Assembly (NCBI GenBank): GCA_008015235.1
Contig: SSFF01000003.1
Span: 248,001-312,000, forward strand
Length of the DNA stretch: 64,000 nt
Direction of reading: 5' to 3'
DNA from: Rhodoferax sp.
Lineage (GTDB): Bacteria > Pseudomonadota > Gammaproteobacteria > Burkholderiales > Burkholderiaceae_C
Numbering within the stretch: position 1 is the stretch's first letter; each line of letters starts with the position of its first letter. A program made the position numbers and the translations under genes. This document shows positions 58,253 to 64,000 of the stretch, piece by piece. The notes beneath the pieces are model-generated. The model worked only from the letters and a program-made list of their open reading frames with translations, had not been told where the DNA came from and did not search any database.

Positions 58253-60148
58253 TTACAGGGGCTTGATCGAGCCGGGCACGATTTTCGCGCCAAAGTCCTG
58301 CATCAAGGCCTGCACCAGCGGGTCTTCCAAAATAATCTTTTCCGCGCCCAGTTGGCGCGCCTCCTGGGCTGCACGGATGCGCCGGGCCGGATTGTCCTGC
58401 ACCCGCCCCACCTCCACCGCCAAGGCAATGTCGTGGCCGGCCGCGCGCAGGGCATTGGCCAGGCGCTCCTTGGTGGTGGGCTGGTTCAGCGACTCGCGCT
58501 CCACCCGCAACAGCCACTGGTCGCTGTCGCGCGCCACCAGCTGCGCCTGCAGCGCCAGTTCGCGCACCATGGCCGCAATCGCCTCCGAGTCGATCAGGGC
58601 CTGCACCGTGGCAAACCAGAAGTCGCCCTCGGTCGTCGGCTCCAGGCTGGCGGCCTGCGTGGCCGCCATGTCGCTGCTGCTCTCCGGCTGATTGCGCACC
58701 GGAACCGCTACCAATTTATGAGCACTCTGGGCAAATTCCATGCGGGCAGAAGGCCCATTTGGCACTAAATCTTCCTCATAGGAGCGGACTGGCAGCTCCT
58801 GCACCTCGGGCAGATCGTCCCAGGGTTGCACTGTCGCAGCTTGCGGCTGCAGCACCGGCTCCACTGGGGCAGCAGCGAACGGGGGTGCATCCAGAGCAGG
58901 AGACGGCGGTTGCGCAGGCTTGGGCGCCTGCGGACATGCCACCGAGGCCGTTACCGGACGTGCCACGGCAGGGGCCGTGGGCGCGATCGTCCGTTCAGGC
59001 GCTGCCGGGGCTGTCGCTAGAGTTTTTTTTTGAGCCGATTCGCCTGTGGCCGGTTTGAACGCCAAGAGGCGCAGCAGCACCATGGTGAGCGCGGCGTATT
59101 CGTCCGGTGCCAGGCCCAGGTCGCCACGGCCATGCAGGCAAATGCTGTACAGCAGCTGGGTCTCGTCGGCGGGCATGGCCTGTGCCAGGCGGGCAATCTC
59201 CTGGGCCTCCGGGTCGCTGTCGTCCAGGTCGCCACCACCCACTGCCTGCAACACCGCCATGCGCTGCAGCACGGTGGACATTTCTTCGAGCGTAGAGGCG
59301 GCATTGAGCCCATTCAGGCGCAGGGCCTCGCTGGTCTCGACCACGGTCTTGCCATCGCCCTCGGCCAGCGCCGCGATCAGGCGGAACACATAGCTGCGGT
59401 CCACACTGCCCAACATCTGGCGCACAGTGGCCTCGGCCAACGTGCCACCACCAAAGGCGATGGCCTGGTCGGTGAGCGAGAGCGCATCGCGCATGGAGCC
59501 GCGCGCGGCACGTGCCAGCAGGCGCAGGGATTGGGCATCGGCCTGCACACCCTCGGTGCCCAGCACCTTCTCCAAGTGCTCGCGCACGGTCTCGGGGGCC
59601 ATGGGGCGCAGGTTGAACTGCAGGCAACGGCTCAGCACCGTGACCGGGACCTTTTGCGGGTCGGTGGTTGCGAGCACGAACTTCAAATACTCGGGTGGCT
59701 CTTCGAGCGTCTTCAACATGGCGTTGAACGCCGTGTTGGTGAGCATGTGCACCTCGTCGATCATGAAGACCTTGAAGCGCCCCTGCACCGGCTTGTAGAC
59801 CGCCTGCTCCAGCAGGGTCTGCACCTCGTCCACGCCGCGGTTGGAGGCTGCGTCGAGCTCGGTGTAGTCGACAAAACGGCCACTGTCGATGTCGCGGCAG
59901 GCCTGGCACACGCCACAGGGGCTGGCGGTGATGCCGCCTTGCCCGTCAGCGCCTTGGCAGTTCAGCGACTTGGCCAGAATGCGCGACACCGTGGTCTTGC
60001 CAACGCCGCGGGTGCCGGTGAACAGGTAGGCGTGATGCAGGCGCTGCGTGGTCAACGCATTGACCAGGGCTTGCACCACGTGGTCCTGCCCCACCATTTC
60101 GGTAAAGCTGCGGGGGCGGTACTTGCGGGCGAGCACGAGGTAAGACAT
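58253..60148 (-). CDS. dnaX: DNA polymerase III subunits tau/gamma
   Basis: DnaX is the clamp-loader ATPase. From the ATG at 60148 (MSYLVLARKYRPRSF) the product has 631 residues: Walker A GTRGVGKTTVS, a zinc module CQACRDIDSG with flanking Cys, Walker B VFMIDEVHML and SRC-like domain III; then a Pro/Ala-rich linker and domain V. An A9 run at codons 373-375 could give a short gamma form. The linker contains dispersed repeat copy 4. The next genes are ybaB and recR. Confidence 0.96.
   Translation of the reverse strand: MSYLVLARKYRPRSFTEMVGQDHVVQALVNALTTQRLHHAYLFTGTRGVGKTTVSRILAKSLNCQGADGQGGITASPCGVCQACRDIDSGRFVDYTELDAASNRGVDEVQTLLEQAVYKPVQGRFKVFMIDEVHMLTNTAFNAMLKTLEEPPEYLKFVLATTDPQKVPVTVLSRCLQFNLRPMAPETVREHLEKVLGTEGVQADAQSLRLLARAARGSMRDALSLTDQAIAFGGGTLAEATVRQMLGSVDRSYVFRLIAALAEGDGKTVVETSEALRLNGLNAASTLEEMSTVLQRMAVLQAVGGGDLDDSDPEAQEIARLAQAMPADETQLLYSICLHGRGDLGLAPDEYAALTMVLLRLLAFKPATGESAQKKTLATAPAAPERTIAPTAPAVARPVTASVACPQAPKPAQPPSPALDAPPFAAAPVEPVLQPQAATVQPWDDLPEVQELPVRSYEEDLVPNGPSARMEFAQSAHKLVAVPVRNQPESSSDMAATQAASLEPTTEGDFWFATVQALIDSEAIAAMVRELALQAQLVARDSDQWLLRVERESLNQPTTKERLANALRAAGHDIALAVEVGRVQDNPARRIRAAQEARQLGAEKIILEDPLVQALMQDFGAKIVPGSIKPL
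58705..58763. repeat. Dispersed repeat, copy 4, inside dnaX
   Basis: It reads CCGCTACCAATTTATGAGC, then GGGCAAATTC, TGCGGGCAGAAGGCCC and ATTTGGC. It aligns with the copies at 62241 and 47400. It falls in the linker between the clamp-loader core and the C-terminal domain, where extra residues are likely to be tolerated. Confidence 0.68.
59023..59031 (-). other. A9 slippery run in dnaX (possible tau/gamma slippage site)
   Basis: Nine A residues on the coding strand cover codons 373-375 (Q-K-K), at the end of the clamp-loader core. One alternative frame stops after only two further codons, the other after about nine. This would give a gamma-like protein of about 375-385 residues. Confidence 0.5.
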
Positions 60149-60188
60149 GCGCACGATTCTATCCACCGCCAGCGGGTACAATCGGCGG

Positions 60189-60284
60189 TGACGGGCCTTC
60201 CCGCATGGTGAAGCGGCCAACCGGGTCAGGTGGGGAACCAAGCAGCCCTAACTGTGGAGCCAGTGCCGGGGTCAAGGCTCGTCA
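60189..60284 (+). ncRNA. ffs: 4.5S signal recognition particle RNA (small type)
   Basis: The conserved apical part GGTCAGG-TGGGGAACCA-AGCAGCC is present (symmetric and asymmetric loops that bind Ffh). The ends pair, TGACGGGCCTT with AAGGCTCGTCA. The length is about 96 bases, typical for bacterial small SRP RNA. It is divergent from dnaX, with about 40 bases between. Confidence 0.9.
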
Positions 60285-60333
60285 ACTTCCCCTCTCTTCC
60301 TTGTTTCTGTGCATTGGTGTGGCCGGAGGATTG

Positions 60334-62256
60334 ATGTTGGTGAATTTTTCCGCGCAGCGTCCCCGCCTCACCATGGCCCAACTGCTGTTGTGCGGCCTGC
60401 TGTGGCTTCTTGCGGCCCTGCCTGCGTACAGCGCAGGCCCCGACGCCAACTTTCCCACCATTGCCCTGGACACGACCACGGATTCGGCTGTGGCAATCGG
60501 CTCGCGCATGGGCGTGCTGGTCGACCCCGCAGGCCAGCTGCAACTGGCCGATGTGCTGGAACGCGAGACGCAATGGGCCGCCATCACGCGCCCGACACCG
60601 AACTTCGGCTTCACCAAGGACGCCTACTGGTTCCGTTTTCAGCTGGACAACCCGACCCAGTCTCCCCTGGACCGCTATCTGGAGCTGCCGGTGCCCTTTC
60701 TCGACGATGTGCGCCTTTACCAGCGCGTCGGTGAAGACACGGTGGCGCAGTTCAGCCTGGGGGATGAAAAGCCGTTCGAGCAACGCGTGCTACGCCACCA
60801 GAACTTCGTCATGCCCGTGACTCTGCAGCCGGGCAACAACATGTTCTACATGCGCCTGGCATCGGCCGGTACCGTGGAGGCGAGCTTGCGGGTGTGGACA
60901 CCCGAAGGCTTTCTGGCTGACAGCAACAACGAAAACTTGGCCCAGGGTGCGGTCGCCGGGGTGCTGATGGTGATGGTGGTCTACAACCTGTTCATCTTTT
61001 TCTCGCTGCGCGATGGCAACTACCTGCTCTACATCGGCTTTGCCGCGAGCTACCTGCTGTTCTACTTCACGCTCACCGGTTATTCGTACCAGTACCTGTG
61101 GCCGCAGGCGATGCGCTGGAACAGCTTTGCGATTTCGACCTTCATCGCCAGCACCATCGTGTTCACCTGCTGGTTTGCGATCAGCTTCTTGCGCTTGGCA
61201 TCGTTTTCGCGGCTGGCCTATGTGCTGTTGCGTGCCATGGGGGTGGCCGGTGCCGTGCTTCTGGTGGCCACTTTCTTCCTGCCCTATTCCTGGACCATCC
61301 GCTTAGGTACGGCACTGACCATGCCAGTGGCGCTCACCACCCTGGTGGTGGGCTACTGGCGCTGGTTCACCGGGGCCCGGTTTGCACGCTTCTTTTGCCT
61401 GGCCTGGACCGCGGTGCTGCTGGGTCTGTTGGTACTCAATGCCAACAAGCTGGGCCTGATTGCCGCCAACGTCTGGACCAACAACGCCTCGCAGATCGGT
61501 GTCATCCTTCAGATCGTGCTGCTGTCTTTCACCTTGGCCGACCGCATGAACCACGACCGCGCCCGGCGCATTGCGGCCCAGGACGCGGCGCTGCAGCACG
61601 AGCGCAAGGCGCGCGCCAGCTCGCTGGCCCTGGTGCAAGCCACCGAGGCTGCCAACCGTGAGCTGGAAAGCCGGGTTCAAGCCCGAACCGCCGACCTGAA
61701 CGAAGCCATGGGGCAGCTGCAGCAGGCCAATGCCCAGCTGCAACTGCTGTCCACCACCGACGCCCTGACCCAGGTGCGCAACCGTGCCTACTTCGACAAC
61801 GCCTGGAACACCGAGGTGCGGCGCGCCGCGCGCAGCCAGAGCGCCGTCACCCTGGTGCTGTTCGACATCGACCATTTCAAGAAAATCAACGATACCTACG
61901 GCCACCCGGCTGGCGACGCCTGCCTGCGCGCCGTGGCGGCCACTGCGCGCGCCCAGCTGGGACGCTCCACCGACGTGCTGGCGCGCTACGGTGGTGAGGA
62001 GTTTGTGGTGGTGCTGGTGGACACCCCCCTGCCCCAGGCGCTGGCGCTGACCGAAAGCCTGCGGGCCAGCATCGAAGCCCAGACGGTCGAATTCGAGGAC
62101 AAAAGCATCCGCTTCACCGCCAGCTTCGGCCTGGCCCATGGCACGCCCCAGGCCGAGACCACCGCTGCGGGCATCCTGGCCCTGGCCGACAAGGCCCTGT
62201 ACCAGGCCAAGCGCGACGGACGCAATTGCATCCGCCACGAGTTGCTACTAATTTAG
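60334..62256 (+). CDS. Diguanylate cyclase with 7TMR-DISM sensor
   Basis: The 640-residue protein has a signal peptide (about 14-33), a periplasmic 7TMR-DISMED2 domain (about 45-190), seven spans (about 205-400), a coiled coil (about 415-470) and a GGDEF domain (about 475-635) with ARYGGEEFVVVL, an active-site GGEEF. It makes c-di-GMP in response to an outside signal. The ATG at 60334 follows GGAGG. The last codons and stop lie in dispersed repeat copy 5. Confidence 0.92.
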   Translation: MLVNFSAQRPRLTMAQLLLCGLLWLLAALPAYSAGPDANFPTIALDTTTDSAVAIGSRMGVLVDPAGQLQLADVLERETQWAAITRPTPNFGFTKDAYWFRFQLDNPTQSPLDRYLELPVPFLDDVRLYQRVGEDTVAQFSLGDEKPFEQRVLRHQNFVMPVTLQPGNNMFYMRLASAGTVEASLRVWTPEGFLADSNNENLAQGAVAGVLMVMVVYNLFIFFSLRDGNYLLYIGFAASYLLFYFTLTGYSYQYLWPQAMRWNSFAISTFIASTIVFTCWFAISFLRLASFSRLAYVLLRAMGVAGAVLLVATFFLPYSWTIRLGTALTMPVALTTLVVGYWRWFTGARFARFFCLAWTAVLLGLLVLNANKLGLIAANVWTNNASQIGVILQIVLLSFTLADRMNHDRARRIAAQDAALQHERKARASSLALVQATEAANRELESRVQARTADLNEAMGQLQQANAQLQLLSTTDALTQVRNRAYFDNAWNTEVRRAARSQSAVTLVLFDIDHFKKINDTYGHPAGDACLRAVAATARAQLGRSTDVLARYGGEEFVVVLVDTPLPQALALTESLRASIEAQTVEFEDKSIRFTASFGLAHGTPQAETTAAGILALADKALYQAKRDGRNCIRHELLLI

Positions 62257-62302
62257 TAGCTTCCTACGCAATACCTCTGCGGGCCAGAAGCCTATTTGGC
62301 TT
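62241..62302. repeat. Dispersed repeat, copy 5 (between two convergent genes)
   Basis: It reads GTTGCTACTAATTTAGTAGC, TTCCTACGCAATACC, TGCGGGCCAGAAGCC and TATTTGGCTT. It supplies the last codons and stop of the cyclase gene on the plus strand and the last codons and stop of the flavoprotein on the minus strand. It is the cleanest copy. Confidence 0.78.
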
Positions 62303-63572
62303 GTAAAAATGCCCGTACGCCCTGCCCCGCATGCCAGCCGGTGGCCATGCAGGCCGTGAGCAGGTAGCCGCCCGTGGGGGCTTCCCAGTCCAGCATCTCT
62401 CCGGCCACGAACACACCGGGCTTGGCCTGCAGCATCAGCTGCGGCGTCACCACATCCCAGCGCACACCCCCGGCCGTGCTGATGGCCTCATCCAGGGGTC
62501 GCGTGGCGGCGAGGCGAATCGGCATGGCCTTGATGGCCGCCGCCAGTTGCGCCGGGTCGACCAGCTGCGCCTTGCTGAGCAACTCGTACAGCAGCGCGGT
62601 CTTGATGCCTTCCAGGTGCAGGCGGCTCTTGAGGTGGCTACTCAGCGAGCGGCTGCCGCGCGGGTGCGCCAGCTCCTGCAGCACGCGCGCCTCGCTGAAG
62701 TCCGGCAACAGGTCGAGCAGCAGCGTGGCGCTGCCGCTGCGGGCAATTTCGTCGCGCAGCAGGCTGCTGGCGGCGTAGATGAGGCTGCCTTCTATGCCAT
62801 GCGCAGTGGCCACGAACTCGCCCTTGCGCGCAAAGCTGTGGCCCAGGCTGTCGGTGCAGCGGATGGCCACCGACTTGAACGCTTGCCCGGCAAACTTGTC
62901 ACGAAAAAGCGGCGTCCAGCCACCAGCCACCTCGAAGCCGCAGTTCGACGGCTGCAGCGGTGCCAGCGCCACACCGGCCTGTGCCAAGGGTGCGACCCAG
63001 GCGCCGTCCGATCCCAGGCGTGCCCAGCTGCCGCCGCCCAGCGCCAGCAGCACGGCACGGGCCTTCACATGCTGGTGCCCCCCGTCTTCTCCCTGAAAGC
63101 GCAAGGCGCCGTCATCGGTCCAACCGAGCCAACGCTGGCGCATGTGGAACTGCACCGGCACGCCGCCCTGCTCTGTCGGATGGCGCAGACGCGCCAGCCA
63201 GCTGCGCAGCAAGGGGGCGGCCTTCATGTCGGTGGGAAACACGCGCTGCGAGGTGCCCACAAAGGTTTCCACTCCCAGGTCCAGTGCCCAGTCACGCAGC
63301 TGCTGGGGGCCGAAGGCGCGCAGCAGCGGCTCCAGCGCAGCACTGGCCGTGCCATAGCGTGTGATGAACGCGTCCAGCGGCTCCGCGTGTGTGAGGTTCA
63401 GGCCACCCTTGCCCGCCAGCAGGAACTTGCGCCCCACCGAGGGCATGGCATCGAACACGTGCACGGCCACACCGTGTGTGCTGAGCAGCTGGGCCGCCAT
63501 CAGCCCGGCTGGTCCGGCCCCCACCACGGCCACATCCACTTCCAACATATTCTTCTTATCTTCATTCACCAT
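62292..63572 (-). CDS. FAD-dependent oxidoreductase (BaiN/HI0933 family)
   Basis: The protein has about 426 residues with the FAD-binding VAVVGAGPAGLMAAQLL at the start, GRKFLLAGKGGLNLTHAEP, and the C-terminal GVFVAGEMLDWEAPTGGYLL. It matches the HI0933-like flavoproteins, whose physiological substrate is unknown. The ATG at 63572 overlaps the previous gene by 11 bases; an ATG eight codons later is an alternative. Confidence 0.88.
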   Translation of the reverse strand: MVNEDKKNMLEVDVAVVGAGPAGLMAAQLLSTHGVAVHVFDAMPSVGRKFLLAGKGGLNLTHAEPLDAFITRYGTASAALEPLLRAFGPQQLRDWALDLGVETFVGTSQRVFPTDMKAAPLLRSWLARLRHPTEQGGVPVQFHMRQRWLGWTDDGALRFQGEDGGHQHVKARAVLLALGGGSWARLGSDGAWVAPLAQAGVALAPLQPSNCGFEVAGGWTPLFRDKFAGQAFKSVAIRCTDSLGHSFARKGEFVATAHGIEGSLIYAASSLLRDEIARSGSATLLLDLLPDFSEARVLQELAHPRGSRSLSSHLKSRLHLEGIKTALLYELLSKAQLVDPAQLAAAIKAMPIRLAATRPLDEAISTAGGVRWDVVTPQLMLQAKPGVFVAGEMLDWEAPTGGYLLTACMATGWHAGQGVRAFLQAK

Positions 63573-64000
63573 GGCCAACATCCAATTCCTGTACTTGCCC
63601 ATCGGGCGTCAAAAAAGCGGCGCGTATTGTCGCCCCCGGGGTGGCCTGGGCCACGGCCGTGCGGTACTGCGCCAGTTGGGCGCACAGTTCGGGCTGCTCC
63701 AGCGGGTAGCGGGTGGACTTGTAGTCCAGCACCCACCAGTCCTGGGTGTCGGCACGCTGCACCAGACGGTCCAGCCGCAACAGGCGCCCCGCCACCACCA
63801 TGGCAACCTCGCTGCCCTGCCAGGCCAGTTGCTGCGCGTCCCAGACCCAGCGCCCGGCACCGCCAGCAATGGCCAGCGCGGCCGTGCGGGCCTGGGCACA
63901 CTGCGCGGCGTCGAGCATATAGTCGCGCTGCAGGGTGCGCCACTGGGCACTGCTCCACACATCGTCCGTGCCCGCATGCCCCCCGGCCACGGCGGGCAGC
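63562..64000 (-). CDS. C-terminal part of an AddA/UvrD-type helicase-nuclease (5' end beyond the window)
   Basis: At least 142 residues are visible before the right edge. WVLDYKST is the PD-(D/E)XK nuclease motif seen at the C-terminus of AddA-like and exonuclease V beta-like proteins, preceded by a WVWDAQQLAWQG beta segment. Such proteins repair double-strand breaks. The ATP-binding part would be outside the window. The TGA stop overlaps the start of the flavoprotein gene. Confidence 0.72.
   Translation of the reverse strand, partial: LPAVAGGHAGTDDVWSSAQWRTLQRDYMLDAAQCAQARTAALAIAGGAGRWVWDAQQLAWQGSEVAMVVAGRLLRLDRLVQRADTQDWWVLDYKSTRYPLEQPELCAQLAQYRTAVAQATPGATIRAAFLTPDGQVQELDVGHGE

Noticed and set aside
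59030-60211. Long plus-strand open frame opposite dnaX
   Set aside because: It is antisense to the clamp-loader core and shows no protein features.

Overview
This window looks like chromosome from a betaproteobacterium of the Burkholderiales, most likely a member of the Comamonadaceae (Rhodoferax/Curvibacter/Limnohabitans type). The evidence is the gene content and order: ilvB-ilvH-ilvC-pssA-leuA, aat-bpt, a sigma factor followed by DUF3619-DUF3106-RDD genes, nadE-glnB, a small Trp-rich protein beside lgt, and rnhA-methyltransferase-gloB-mltD. A family of about 60-bp dispersed repeats is also present. No taxonomic search was possible.

Layout. 1-4 kb: a hybrid sensor kinase cut by the left edge and its FIST-domain partner. 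4-16 kb: housekeeping genes (enoyl-CoA hydratase family, lgt, a small cytochrome c, acsA, class I fumarase, murI, tRNA-Arg and tRNA-Pro, the aat-bpt N-degron pair, an IclR regulator and a PBP7-like peptidase). 16-22 kb: a branched-chain amino acid cluster with pssA embedded in it. 22-25 kb: an alternative sigma factor operon and dgkA. 25-28 kb: glnB, nadE and ppa. 28.0-36.7 kb: an inserted filamentous phage (inovirus) genome. 36.8-44.6 kb: a membrane pyrophosphatase and a four-gene receptor/binding-protein/kinase/regulator module. 44.7-47.8 kb: molybdenum cofactor genes moaA-mobA-moeA. 47.8-52 kb: an RND efflux pump. 52-64 kb: rnhA, a methyltransferase, gloB, mltD, recR, ybaB, dnaX, the 4.5S SRP RNA, a diguanylate cyclase, a flavoprotein and the end of an AddA-like helicase/nuclease.

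The most distinctive region is the prophage of about 8.6 kb between the divergent genes ppa and hppA. It is bounded by direct copies of a 12-bp core (AACCCTGATTTT). It has a repressor with three matching operators and a chain of small genes with overlapping stop/start codons that leads into a rolling-circle replication initiator. Next come an ssDNA-binding protein, a pVIII-like major coat protein, a Cys-rich membrane protein, a pIII-like adsorption protein, a pVI-like protein and Zot/pI. Two genes then run on the opposite strand, one of them methyltransferase-like with a PPC motif. After these comes a gene-free stretch of several strong hairpins, and finally a small serine recombinase. No secretin (pIV) or tyrosine integrase is visible, so the phage probably exits through a host secretin and integrates with the serine recombinase.

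Other points of interest are five copies of a dispersed repeat, two of them read in frame inside moeA and dnaX. There is also an A9 slippery run in dnaX with early stops in both other frames, a possible NosP-like FIST/kinase pair, and a kinase co-transcribed with a TonB receptor and an orphan binding protein.
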